From assembly GCA_930367215.1 (NCBI GenBank), contig OV884058.1:195690208-195754207 (forward strand): a stretch of 64,000 nt of DNA, in the 5' to 3' direction. The notes under the pieces were generated by a model. The model worked only from the letters and a program-made list of their open reading frames with translations, did not search any database and was not told where the DNA came from. A program made the position numbers and the translations under genes. Numbering within the stretch: position 1 is the stretch's first letter; every line of letters begins with the position of its first letter. Shown here in pieces: positions 1 through 10,464 of the stretch. The stretch comes from Pollenia angustigena (lineage: Eukaryota > Arthropoda > Insecta > Diptera > Polleniidae).

Positions 1-780
1 TCTCCATGTTAGCCTTGTGCGCAAAGTACAAGTTTTAAAATTGTTGAATATAGTGTCTGCAAATAAGCACTTTTTTATTTTTAGGGCATATTTTGCAGTT
101 TTTACTGCATATTAAAAGTGCATTAAACGCGTTTTTAGTGCATTTATTCTGGTTTCCCTGTTCATAACCAAAAGTTTTTAAATTTAAGTGCTTTAAAATT
201 AAAGAAATTTGGAATACACATATTAACATTTAAAAAAGATTAGGCATAATTTGTGTATCTACCAACAAAGTGGCAGCACTGGTGCACCCTTATCTTGGAT
301 AAAACCCTTTTCGCTTAAGCGTTTACTTAACGCTTGTTGCTTGCATTCAATATAACCATTTAAGTAAATTTTTCTGATTTTATTTCAAAACTGATTTATC
401 TCTGTGGCTTAAAGAAAAAAATACTTAAGTTGACTTAAGCTAAATTTGAGATCGTTTGAGATCTTCATGTCAAAAGTAACCATAGAAAAGGTTTTAATTA
501 TTATTATTCTGTACGGGTTTTTAAGGAAGCTATGACAAAATAACTTGTTCCTTAACTTTTTTAATGTGAAATAACATTTGGAATAAAAACTTACGTTTAT
601 TTCGGATCTGTAACATTATGAATTAAATGTAAATGCCTGTATTTACAAAATTTTTTAAATTTAATAAAGGTTTAAAGCACAAATTAACTATGAAAATTAC
701 CCTTAAGTAACTTTAGTTAAATTTAATAATCGTGTATTAATTCGGGGGAAGGGTTTAAGTTTTTTTTTTTTTTTTAAATT
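1..780. other. No feature seen
   Basis: AT-rich sequence with short homopolymers (a T tract near 760-774). No transposon ends, RNA gene or coding exon were recognised. The first ~30 bases (CCATGTTAGCCTTGTGC) resemble a segment near 35582-35608, so the window probably begins in the edge of a dispersed repeat. Confidence 0.5.
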
Positions 781-1015
781 AGTATTATGGTTATTTTTGT
801 TGAACTGTTTATGGTTTTTAATCCAAATTTTGATATTTTAAATAAGGCTAAATAAAGTTCATCAAATTTACATTTCATTTAATTATTTTTATAATTATTT
901 TTATGAAGAAAGGAATTTTACAACATGAAATTAATTAAAATTTATTGATAATTTTTCATTCTTGACCGCCGCGGGGCTCGAACCCAGGCTTTCACGGACT
1001 GGTTACCCTTTACAA
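781..1015 (-). mobile_element. SINE-like repeat, copy 1 (tRNA-related head)
   Basis: Read on the minus strand, this begins with a tRNA-like head containing a pol III B box (GGGTTCGAGCCCC, near 970-985) and continues into an AT-rich 3' body of ~190 nt. The same head and body recur in the opposite orientation at 53964-54164. They share GCCTGGGTTCGA, CGGCGG, TTGTAAAATTCCTTTCTT and GTTCAACAAAAA in the same order. A B box joined to a conserved unrelated tail is the usual structure of a SINE. The A box is weak (TGTAAAGGGTAACC upstream of the B box). No target-site duplication was resolved. Confidence 0.6.
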
Positions 1016-1017
1016 CC

Positions 1018-1966
1018 GGATTTGAACTTCGCTTTGCATAAGGACTCAGAATATATATACTTGATAGGGTGTAGGACCTTCGGTGAAGGGTATAAAAAAC
1101 AAACTTAATTATAAAAAGGAGTAATTTTTGGGATTTCAGTATTTTGGTCATAACTCTGCTATTTCTTAACCGATTTGACAGATTTATATACCGACGTGTT
1201 AAAGAAGAAATTTGCCAGTTATTTTGGCTATAAAACGTGGACTTGGGAAGATCTATGGTTCCTGAAAATGGGTATTTTTCAAAAAAAAATTAATATTTTG
1301 GTCATAACTTTTTCGTATCTGAACCGATTTTCCCGAGTTTTTCAGAAAATATTTTCTATTAAAAATTTCCGATCTTCTGATATATAAGGCGTAACCATAT
1401 GTAGGTCATATTACAGTCAAAAAATTCAGGTTTTTATACAATTTTTATACTTTTTGTATGAGAGGTACCACGCCTACTTCTCCAATCCCGCCCACATTTT
1501 GTAGGATAGTGTATATTTATAACCTTAATGTTTGTACCTAATTTTAAAGCTTTGGCTCTTGCCGTTCTCCAGATATACAGAAAAAAGTAATAAAAATACA
1601 ACAACCACAAGGGATTATTTGGAAAAATTAGAGGCAGTCGTGGTTTTTTGGTCATATCTCAGCCATTGTTGGACTGATCTGGCTGAATTTCAATAGCAAG
1701 AAATGGTGGACTATATCTGACATATGTAAACAACGTAGCCGCTATCATGTCTGGAGTCTCCGGAAAACACATATCAAACGTAAGACGGACATACGGACGG
1801 ACGGACGGACGGATGGAGGGACGGACGGATATCGTTAAATCAACTTCTCTCCTCATAAGGACCCAGAATATATATACTTTATAGGGTCTAAGATCAATAT
1901 TGTAGAAATTACAAACGGAATGACAAACTTATATATACCCTTTTCCACCTGTGGTGAAGGGTATAA
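1018..1966 (+). repeat. Dispersed family R repeat, copy A (3' end plus body)
   Basis: This is the family that dominates the window. The 3' end reads GTGGTGAAGGGTATAA at 1951-1966. Upstream lie the family landmarks: ACCCAGAATATATATACTTT at 1861-1880, a run of GGACGGAC units at 1789-1825, and CTCAGCCATT plus GCTGAATTTCAATAGCAAG near 1667-1700. The part 1310-1630 matches the arms and loop of the inverted repeat at 17818-19112. A second, shorter 3' end (GGTGAAGGGTATAAAA, 1081-1097) lies just upstream, so a tandem or nested fragment is present. ORFs here are chance. Known relatives occur in calyptrate fly genomes; the class (DNA transposon or non-LTR) is unresolved. Confidence 0.7.
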
Positions 1967-1975
1967 TAATAAAAC

Positions 1976-2620
1976 TGTTTTATCAAAAGGACATTTTAGT
2001 GACTTCCTGTTAAAAAATGCTGGTATTCGCGTAACAAATGTGACTTTTAAAATGTATTTAATTGTAATGCGTGAAACATTTGTGCAAAAAGTTTACCATT
2101 TTTGTAAAAAATAATACATTTTGGTGTAAAAGGTGTGACTTTTTGGGTAAAAAATTAGACTTTGTGAGTAGTAAAACGCATGACTTCTTGTGCGAAAATT
2201 GTGTCTTTTTTGGAAGGAAGTTTGACTTTTTACAAATTAAATTAGAATTGTTGGATACAAACTTGGACTTTTTCCCCCGTATTCATAAAAAATTAAAATG
2301 GATTTGAAATGCATTTTAAGAAAACTGGTATAAAAATTTTGGCTTAAAACCCATTTTAAACTTATTTTATTTTTTATAAACACGTCAGTTTGTGCATTAA
2401 ATATCATGTTTTTGTGCAAAATGCTTGTTTTTTGCGAAATGTGACTTTTTGAGTAAAAGTAACGATAAAGTAATAATTTGTGTAAAAAAGGAAACTTTTG
2501 TGTAAAAATTATTACTTTTAGGGTAAAATTGGTAAATTTTTGTGTAAAAGGTGTGACTTTCTTGAAAAGTAATATGATTTTCGTGTTAAAGTTTACTCGT
2601 TTTGCAAATAGTTCTGTCCT
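1976..2620. repeat. Degenerate ~30-bp repeat tract
   Basis: Loose repeats of a unit like GTGTAAAAGGTGTGACTTTTT, with variants at about 2125, 2155, 2190, 2440, 2490 and 2545. It starts directly after family R copy A. The translated pattern (FCKK-DFL repeated) results from the repeat and is not a protein. Similar tracts occur at 11940-12530, 17100-17480 and 19130-19400, each next to family R material. Confidence 0.55.
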
Positions 2621-4289
2621 TATGTTTGTATATTAACTGACCAAACAAAAAAGTTTAAGTTCACATTTGTTAACCACTACACTAAACCTGTGTAAAGCTG
2701 TTGGTGCGTAAAATTTTTTGAAGTCAGCTTAAAAGTAAAAACGTATTTTTTTCATAGTTTTTAATGGCCTATCAACTATATTCTGCCAAATTCGTTGTTT
2801 GCAAAAAATGTTAAAAAGTTATTGCCCTAATGTACAGACATATATATACTATAAGTTTCCCATATTTTATTTTTCGCATGATAATTATCTGTTGTAGTTA
2901 ATTAATTTAATGTCTACATGTACGTAAAGTTAAAAACTGAAGCCGCCAATAATTGTTGGTTTTTTTATGAAGTGTTTCAGGCAAAAATTGTCAATTAAAA
3001 TGGTTTGTTTTTTATCGATTTTTTCTAGTTTGTATTAATTTTTCACATAGACGTTTTTAAGTGAGTGTTTAAATACACACTTCGTATACTATACGGCGCA
3101 TAAAGCACTTAAAACACAACCATTTATGCCAGGCAATTTAAATCCTCATGGCATTACGTCGAAATGAAGCCCCCGCTTTAATACAGGAAAATATAAACCA
3201 TGTCTGTATCTAATGCTCGTTTTTACGTATTTCTCACAAACAAAAATGTTTTCCAAAAAAAAAAAGAAAAGAAAAAAAATAAATCATTTTCTCACTCTAC
3301 CCACTTAAATTTTTCTATCGTAACACACAATTAAAAAATCTATAAAATCAATAGCAGACACTGAAATGAACGGAATGCTAAATGTTGACTTAGGTCAGTC
3401 ATTAATTACCCTACAAAAACGAGAAGTTGTGTTAGAAAAACAGATTCGAATGAAACTTTAAAAACATTCGTAATAAGACTTTTAATCTTTAAAGGCAACA
3501 TAAACACCACTCCTCAACCTCTCTTTGCCCTTCTCTTATTGATTATTTGTAGTTTTTTTTTTGTACTATTCAATATTCGTATTTAGGAGATACTATTTGC
3601 TGTGAAGTGGTACATTTGTATGAATGTGTGAATGATGATGTAAAATAAAACATGTGGGCCTGAGTGTTAGACGAAAGTACATCATCAGTGTCATAGAAAT
3701 TTACATTGGAAGCAACACGAACACACACACACTCTTAATCTATTTACTTGTCTGCATAGTACACAGCCAGTGAATCCAAGCAAACCAAACCATCTCAATT
3801 TCATAAGCATTATAAACGTCAATATTCCCATTGAAATCCTCTTTATTAAAATAAACCAGTAAACATTTTGGTATTAATTTGAGGGCTTTTAAGATCACAC
3901 CACCAAATTGTGTGAGGATTGGTTCATAATTTACTTAAGACCCCATAAAAAGAACACTCTCGGAATCCTGTTACTATAGCTTAAATAGTTATAAATAAGG
4001 ATTTTGTTTTAAAATATGGTCTTATCTCGTTTCGAAACTCGCAACTAAATGAATTCTTAAAAATTGAGTCGTGCTTTATCATAGGCCCCATATAAAACCT
4101 GCTCTCGGAATTCACTTTAGTACGCCTTAAACCGTAAAAAATTACAATATTTTTTTTAAATTTATTCCATTACAGTTTGACAAGACTGAAAATAAAATTT
4201 CGTAAAGCCCATTCTCGAGAATCAGCTTTATCAGCCCTCAAGCGCAACAAATATTGATATTGTGGTAAAATTTTTATGTATAAAACACT
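2621..4289. other. Apparently single-copy non-coding stretch
   Basis: No terminal inverted repeats, no transposase remnant and no match elsewhere in the window. It has simple-sequence tracts (A/G-rich at 3258-3282) and CA repeats near 3720. It could hold intronic regulatory DNA, but nothing in the sequence proves it. Confidence 0.4.
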
Positions 4290-4291
4290 TA

Positions 4292-4487
4292 GGCCCGTTT
4301 TCAGAACTTACCGATAGCTAAAGGTAGGATTTTATCGGCCGTATAATTTACATTATTACAATTTTACTTTAACCTACCAGGTAGGATAAACCTTAATTTA
4401 CTTTATTGCTCACTTTAGGTTAAAGTACAGTTTTAATAATGGAACACTTTTTATAAGGCCGTTTAAAGTCTACTTTTAGCTGTCGCA
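4292..4487. mobile_element. Palindromic MITE, GGCCCGTTTTC family, copy 1 (one end decayed)
   Basis: Starts after TA (4290-4291) with GGCCCGTTTTCAGAACTTAC and CGATAGCTAAAGGTAGG. The second half is a partial reverse complement (GTAGGATAAACC; AAGGCCGTTTAAAGTCTAC), so the element folds back on itself. Copies 2 and 3 are at 60449-60668 and 61841-61939. The right terminus is lost here near 4487. No coding capacity: a non-autonomous element with probable TA target duplication. Confidence 0.7.
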
Positions 4488-4489
4488 CA

Positions 4490-5007
4490 GTGGAGATATT
4501 TTAGTGAAATTTTTTTTTAATCGACAGATAGATTGTTAAACTTTCTCCACTTTCAATTTCATTAAAATCGGTTGAGTAGTTATTGCGGAATTTAGGGGCA
4601 AAGTTGAACTTTAGATTTTTTTTTACTTTAGCGTGCAATATGGTTTTTATATTTCTTTTAATTATTTAAAAATGTAATTTTTAGATTTAAATAATAATCA
4701 TTAACATTTTTTGTAATAATGGGACACTCAAAAAATTAAATGTTTACACTATAAAAAAATTTTAGCATTAAAAAAAAAAAAAATAGTAAAATCCACTGGA
4801 AATTTTGCTATTATTGCTGAAAAATAAATAATTTTCTGCTTTCAAATTTGTTTACACTTATTTATTCTTATTTATTTATTAAAACATTTCATACATATGT
4901 GGATAAAAAAAACCTTTTAAAAATAATAGCAGCAATAGATTTTAATAGCTTTTGTTACAATGTGAGTTTCTGTTTATTATTATTTTTTACTAATACAATG
5001 TCTGTCT
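4490..5007. other. No feature seen
   Basis: AT-rich, with an A tract at 4771-4783. No ends, RNA gene or protein motif were recognised. Confidence 0.4.
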
Positions 5008-5009
5008 TA

Positions 5010-5249
5010 AGCTACGCTCACACTTATCAAATATTTGACGAAAAAAACGGTACCAACAAGCACTCTAAATAATCATTTCCTTCAATTCCAATATTTATTT
5101 AGATTATAATAACACATCTTACAAATAACAATTTTTTGCTTTGTCTATTTGTATAATTAGTTTATTTTGTGATATAAAAACCATGTTAAATCTCAATTAC
5201 TATCAACAATAGTATTTGATCAAATATTTAATAAGTGTGACCATACCTT
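5010..5249. mobile_element. 240-bp MITE with ~29-bp TIRs and TA duplication
   Basis: The left end AGCTACGCTCACACTTAT and the inverted right end AAGGTATGGTCACACTTATT (read from the minus strand) are imperfect TIRs that extend to ATTTGA. TA dinucleotides flank both sides (5008-5009 and 5250-5251), as expected of Tc1/mariner-type MITEs. There is no internal coding sequence. An ORF at 4848-5072 overlaps the left end only by chance. Confidence 0.75.
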
Positions 5250-5360
5250 TAGATCTAATGAATTATAATTATTGTTCATTTAATTGAAAGATTGATTGCA
5301 AATATTCCATATTCTGTTCTGTGTTATTTCTGTTCTTTAGTAGTTTTTTGACTTCTTCAT

Positions 5361-5580
5361 CTAAATCCCGATGTTCCACTTTCCATTGATTTCGAATACT
5401 GGAGATGAACGGATCTGATCATTAGTGGAATTTCGTGAAATTTTTCTAGTATTGTGCTCTCTATAAAATCTGTAATTCTTATTCCTTTTTTTCCTGAGCT
5501 TCCTCTGATAAATCTCCAAGTGGCACCAACTGATATTTAATAACATCTTCTCCATGATAAAGGATTTTGTGAACTGTAGC
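5361..5580 (-). pseudogene. Relict of a transposon-encoded protein (PLGDLSEEAQE motif)
   Basis: On the minus strand the frame starting near 5577 reads TVHKILYHGEDVIK, then VPLGDLSEEAQE, and after a frameshift KRNKNYRFYREHNTRKISR to a stop at 5361-5363. The shift lies in a run of seven A (seven T on +, 5486-5492); six A would join the frames. From memory, the block PIGQLSEEAQE-RNK-(R)-NHTRK-SR recurs in uncharacterised repeat-encoded proteins of arthropods, so this is most likely the C-terminal end of such a protein. No catalytic residues are present in the piece and its superfamily is unknown to me. Confidence 0.5.
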
Positions 5581-5925
5581 ATTTTGTGAATCTAAGGTGG
5601 GATTCACAATATACCTGTTTAGCGTAAACGCGTGTCTGAGCTCTTTATTCTACTATAGAATACGCTAGTGTGAACGTAGTGTAACGGATAAGGATGAATA
5701 AGGGTAGCTATACGTTTTTCTGATTGTGTAACATAAATTTTTTATATGTAATACCTGTATTATGTTCGATCACGATCAATTTTCCCTCTATCATAAATTT
5801 TTTATTTTTTTGAAGACAATAGCACATGATTTTTGTTACTTCTGCAAACATTTTTGCGGAATAAAAAAATTGTAAAAAAACAATTTAAGAAAAAAAATTT
5901 TTTTTTCAGTAATTTCATTAAAATT

Positions 5926-6197
5926 ACCTTTCAGTGGTTTTACCTTCTTAATCCCTTTTGATCAGTAAAAGTTCTATTCTACTAAAGTTGACAAAAATAT
6001 AGTAGTTTAGACATTTTTTTTGAGTAATTTCATTAAAATTAAAAAAAGTGTTAAACAGACGGGTACAAGAGTATATACAGGGGTTAAGAAAACACTTTCA
6101 CCTTTCTATCAGTGGTTTCACCTTCTTGGTCCCTTTTGGTCCCCAAAAGTTCTTTTCTACTAAAGTTGAAATTTGACAAAAATATAGTAGTTTAGAA
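5926..6197 (+). repeat. Imperfect direct repeat, ~100 bp, two units
   Basis: Units at about 5926-6015 and 6102-6197 share TCAGTGGTTTTACCTTCTT, AAAAGTTCT, TCTACTAAAGTTGA and GACAAAAATATAGTAGTTTA in the same order. They are separated by ~85 bp. No coding content. It lies immediately upstream of the hAT-like element at 6263 and may be the trace of an older element. Confidence 0.6.
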
Positions 6198-6262
6198 AAC
6201 ATGTCCTAACATCTCAAATATAAATAACACAATAGTCGCAAATATTACCTTTTTAAAGATGG

Positions 6263-7304
6263 CTCCGTGCAATAAGTCCCAGTGCAATAACTTAACATGA
6301 ATTAAATCCCAAAATAAATGAAATAAGTCCCAAACTGGAAAAAAGAAATAAATCCCAAAAAAAATGAAATAATTTCCAAGTCTTAAATGAAACAAACCCC
6401 AACTTTTGGGAGTTATTTCACAATGAAATAACTCCTAAAGACAATAATGAAATAACTTCCAAAAACAGTCCATCGAAAAGAAATGAAATAAGACCCAAAA
6501 AAAAGTGAAACATTTACATATTAGGTTACCAAAAAACTAACATTGAGTCCTCGATATTTTGACAACAAATGGGGCATTTGATTATATCCTGAATGGCAAC
6601 TGCCTGAAGTTTAAGCACGCCGGGTACAAGGACTACCTCCTCTATGGTATAACAAACATCGGCTTCGCTAACTAAAGCAAACAACGGCTTCGCTAACTAA
6701 AGCTTCTCTGCATAGCCGGCCTTCGGCTGGGCGCAAGGATTTTATACTATATGGTATAACAAACACCGGCTTCGCTAACTAAAGCTTCTCTGCATAGCCG
6801 GCCTTCGGCCGGGCGCAAGGATTTTCTCCTCTATGGTATAACAAACACCGGCTTCGCTAACTAAAGCTTCACTGCATAGCCGGTAACCATAAGACACTGC
6901 AATTGCAATTAGCAAATTTTCTTCTTTGATAAACGTAAGTCATTGTATTCAAATAGTTTGAAATATCCCGTAATAAATTCCGTTTAAATTTAAACAATTT
7001 TAAGAAATTGCAAATAATTGAAAATGAAAAAACTCCCACAAAAAATGAAATAACACCGAAAACCAAAATAAAATGAAATAACTTCCACGTTAATTTTTTC
7101 GGGGACTTATTTCATTGGGATTTTATTTCATTATGAAATAACTCCCAGGCAAAAAATGAAATAACTCCCAAAAAAATGAAATAAAACCGAGAGGGCTGGG
7201 AGCTATTTCATAATGAAATTACTTCCACATTTGTATGAAACATTTTTGGGTCTAATTTCATTTTTTTCTTGGTACTTATTGCACCTGGGAGTTATTGCAC
7301 GGAT
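6263..7304. mobile_element. hAT-like non-autonomous element, 1042 bp
   Basis: The termini CTCCGTGCAATAAG and, inverted, ATCCGTGCAATAAC form TIRs. Inside them both ends carry clustered subterminal copies of AAATGAAATAACTCCCAAAA-like units (6310-6510; 7020-7260). The 8-bp flanks AAAGATGG (6255-6262) and AAAGATAA (7305-7312) agree at 6 of 8 positions, consistent with a decayed hAT target duplication. There is no transposase. The centre holds a GC-richer tandem array (6634-6890). Confidence 0.65.
6634..6890 (+). repeat. Tandem array, ~82-bp unit, about 3 copies
   Basis: The unit contains CTATGGTATAACAAACACCG, GGCTTCGCTAACTAAAGCTT, CTGCATAGCCGG and CGGGCGCAAGGATTT. ATGGTATAAC recurs at 6644, 6751 and 6833. 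The first interval is longer (107 versus 82) because a ~26-bp part (CGGCTTCGCTAACTAAAGC) is doubled. It is clearly richer in G+C than its surroundings and lies inside the 1-kb hAT-like element, so it was probably captured or expanded there. Confidence 0.8.
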
Positions 7305-7599
7305 AAAGATAACAAGACTACCAACCTAGCAAAAAAGCAAGCAGGTCATTATCGCTGATAGTTTTTGTGCAATGATTATTTCTTTCGGGTTAAATATTAA
7401 AAAAAAAAAACGCTTTTCTGAATTAAAAAAACAGTTGTGTATAAAAACTTGGCACAACCACAATTACCAATATTGTGATCTAATTTTTTGGCTACCTTAG
7501 TTTTAATATGTTTACTATTAAATAAAATTAAAATTTTTGAAATCGATGACAAACAAAAATTGGACTTTTGGCCAATGAAATAAAATTTTCAGCCACTGT

Positions 7600-7668
7600 G
7601 GGGCGGTGGAGTCGTCAAAGAATGGTTCTAACTCCGAGTCCGACTCCAACCGCTACAACTTTACTGTT
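7600..7668. repeat. Fragment of GTGGAGTCG hAT MITE
   Basis: Contains CGGTGGAGTCGTCAAAGAAT and GAGTCCGACTCCAACCGC, the terminal signature of the complete element at 22173-22500. Only one end is recognisable. The flanking 7305-7599 and 7669-8118 show nothing else. Confidence 0.55.
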
Positions 7669-8325
7669 TCTTATTTGACTTTAAGCTCTTGTTTTTTAAT
7701 GCAGTACCCTTTAAATGTGTAAATATGGGAAAAAATGTATTCTGTAAAAATTTCCAATCGAAATTTTAAATATTGCATTGCCGATTTCGAAGAATTTTTA
7801 TTTAATTTTTCATGAAAAAGGGTGGTAATATGTATTTTTTTTCAACTTCGACATTTGTGAAGCCTCCCTAATGTAATTGAAACTTTTCAGTTGCACGTAA
7901 TTTTATTCATAAATCATAATACGATGTGCATGTGTACGTAGATACGTACATCTGCTTATAATTCATTCAAACTTTTTCAATCACTTATTATTCAGTAGAT
8001 TGAAAATTTAGGGAAAAAAATCAAAAAAGGGAAAAACAAATCATAGGCAGACAGTGAGTGATATTAACATGAAGACCTTTTATCACGTGTGTAATACACA
8101 AATCTACACTGTATGTTTTTATACCCTTCACAAGAGGTAAAACGTTATATATAAATAAGTTTGTCATTCCGTTTGTAATTTCTACAATATTAATGTTAGA
8201 CCCTATAAAATAGAGTTTGCTAAAAACCTTAAAAATGTGAAACCGCGGTTTCAGTTTTAAAATGATTAAAACCGGTCGGTTTCGGTTTTGAAAATATCTA
8301 AGTTAAAATGCATACATAAAAATAT

Positions 8326-8518
8326 CACTCAATTTACATGATGAATTTTATGACGTCATTTTTTTGTTTGGTAGCAAGCGGTGTAGAGAAGAAAGAGGGG
8401 TAGAAAAATAGACATGATTTCTGTTTTCTCTTCCTCATTCTTCTCTATACCGCTTGCTACCAAACAAAAAATTACGTCTAAAATTGGACGTCATTAAATT
8501 CATCATGTAAATTGAGTG
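8326..8518. mobile_element. 193-bp foldback element nested in the hAT
   Basis: Near-complete palindrome. CACTCAATTTACATGATGAA at the left is mirrored at the right, and the inner arms GTTTGGTAGCAAGCGGT and ACCGCTTGCTACCAAAC also pair. TAT occurs on both sides and may be the target duplication. No coding sequence. Confidence 0.75.
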
Positions 8519-9037
8519 TATATATATTTTTTTTTTTGTCTCAATGCAGGTACTTTTATTAACCCTTGTATACCTGGGCCTGGCCAGGCATTTTTTTTTT
8601 AATTTTCCAGTTTTTTTTTATAAATTTTATTAAGTATATCAAAACGAAATATCATGTTTTCCTCAAGCAAAGGGTTTTTTACAAGAAAATGAGAAAAAAG
8701 TGTAAACACCGTGGGCGTCGCAATTGGCCAAATAGAATTTTGTTCGTATTGTGCTCTATTATACTTATATGTACGTAGTTAATAAAATCAAAATTAAACG
8801 TAGCAAAAAGCGTACGTAACACATAAGAATTCTTTCTTTACTGTTTTTTCGAAGAATTATTCCACTTTCCGAAAAAATTTTCCTGCTATAGCTATAAAAC
8901 TCCATTCATATAAAAGTAGTCCCAGCCTTGCCCAGGGGTTCGTTAGTGTGAGTTTTTTCTATAGCCATACAAAGTACTATTGGTCCCAGCTAGGCCCAGG
9001 TGGTACTTTGTGCCACACAAATTAGGTGTCTACTTAA

Positions 9038-9251
9038 TGGTGTTTTCTTTTCTACAAAAAAATGTGACATTTTGTTTAAAAAAATGCAATTTGGTGTATG
9101 TTTCTTAAAAATTTTGCTCACGAAAAGGGGTGAGTTTTTTTAGAATAAAACAAGCCACCCTTTTTAGGAGCAAAATTTGTAAGAAACATACACCAAATTT
9201 CATTTTTTTTTTATTCAAAATGTCACATATTTTGTAGAAAAGAAAACACCA
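9038..9251. mobile_element. 214-bp MITE nested in the hAT, TAA duplication
   Basis: The ends TGGTGTTTTCTTTTCTACAA and, inverted, the same sequence form perfect TIRs of ~22 bp. Pairing continues inward (GGTGTATGTTTCTTA and TAAGAAACATACACC). TAA flanks both sides, which fits PIF/Harbinger-type targets (TWA), though TIRs alone do not prove the superfamily. Confidence 0.7.
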
Positions 9252-9753
9252 TAAGAGTTAAAAAGGTAACATTTGTTCTTCTTAGTACTTATTTTGAATT
9301 TTAAGAATTTTGAAATACCTTGCCATTGTTGCAAGCTGTTATGTATAACGTTTTGTATTATGTATAATTTGCAACTTCTTTATGCATGAATATATTGTTA
9401 AAGTAAATCCTAAAACCGAGGTTTTTTTTGTCGGTTTTCGGTTTCGGTTTTTAGGAATTTAAAACCGTGGTTTCGATTTCGGTTAAAACCGAACAGCAAT
9501 CCCTACTATAAAGTATATACATTCTGGGTTCTTATAGGTAGGAAAGTTGATTTAACGCTCTCCGTCTGTCTGTTATATATTTATATATTTTTGTATATTT
9601 ATGCCACACATAGTCCGGAATTGCTTGCTATTGAAATTCAGCCTGATTGGTCCGCAAATGGCTGAGATATGAGCAAAAAATCACAACTGTCTCTAATTTA
9701 ACCCAAAAATCCCAAGTTGTTGCTGTTTTTCATTTTATTTTTATGTATATCTG

Positions 9754-10464
9754 TGCCCATGTTCTGTAACTCTCGCGTCGTGAAACTTTTCGATTTAAAT
9801 GCGTGAAATGAAACAAAACTTTCATATATTGAAACAAACAGCTGGTTTTCTCACTAAACTGTGTCTGTATTTTTTTTTTGGGGAGTAATAGCTGTAACGT
9901 AAGGAAATTATTCGCCAATTTACAGAAAAAGTGTGTCTGTAACATTTTTGTGAGAAAAGTTCCCGCTTTAAACTGTCAAATAAACTTACAAAAAAATGGG
10001 GCGAGAAACAATTTTAACACTAAAAACGACTAAAAATGCATAGAATAATAATAATAATATTTTGTTTTTGGCACATTTTTTATTGTTTAATTATTTTGCT
10101 TCTAACATTTTTATAAAATATTCGAATTTTTTCAAAGCTCTTTGCAAACAACAAACATTAAAGTCGCACTTTACATTATTTGGTATAGCCGACGGTTGTT
10201 TTTCCGCCGCCGTCGTTGAAAATGTTTTAGTAAATTTTGATCGCCGTCAACGATATGTGTTACTGGCGTTCTTAACGTCTGTCATGTCAATATAGCATCG
10301 AGTGCATGTTATGACATTTATAACGTAACGACGTAATCTCTTTTGATAGTTTTCGACATGAGTTACAGACACACTTTTTTCTGACTTTTCGAGAAACGAT
10401 GGAATATTTTGTTTCACATCTTTTTGATGCGAGAAGTTCTCACTAAAGTTACAGAACGTGGGTA
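9754..10464. mobile_element. 711-bp MITE, TIR TGCCCATGTTCTGTAAC, CTG duplication
   Basis: Left end TGCCCATGTTCTGTAACTCT; right end, inverted, TACCCACGTTCTGTAACTTT. It interrupts family R copy B, where other copies read TATATCTGGAGAACGG. The left flank ends in CTG (9751-9753) and the right flank starts with CTG (10465-10467), so the duplication is 3 bp. The interior contains an A/T tract and GCCGACGG and CCGCCGCCGTCG around 10190. The ORF at 10062-10295 shows no recognised domain. Confidence 0.75.

Larger units (their letters stand above)
8211..9505. mobile_element. hAT-like element, 1295 bp, 8-bp duplication
   Basis: It starts TAGAGTTTGCTAAAAACC and ends AACCGAACAGCAATCCCTA, giving imperfect TIRs TAGRG-TTGCT. 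Both ends carry subterminal AAACCG and CGGTTTT repeats (8240-8290; 9410-9495). The flanking octamers are CTATAAAA (8203-8210) and CTATAAAG (9506-9513), 7 of 8 identical, and the host repeat is continuous once they are collapsed. No transposase was found: the interior holds two smaller palindromic elements (8326-8518 and 9038-9251) and a segment with CCTGGGCCTGGCCAGG near 8570. Confidence 0.8.

Noticed and set aside
2071..2307. Repetitive FCKK/DFL-type ORF that looks like a cysteine-rich protein
   Set aside because: It is a translation of the degenerate ~30-bp repeat, and the neighbouring similar tracts are not open.
8541..8556. TTTGTCTCAATGCAG/GTACTT after a T run, a possible second ratchet splice site
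   Set aside because: The donor half GTACTT is poor and it lies inside a hAT-like insertion, not in conserved host sequence.
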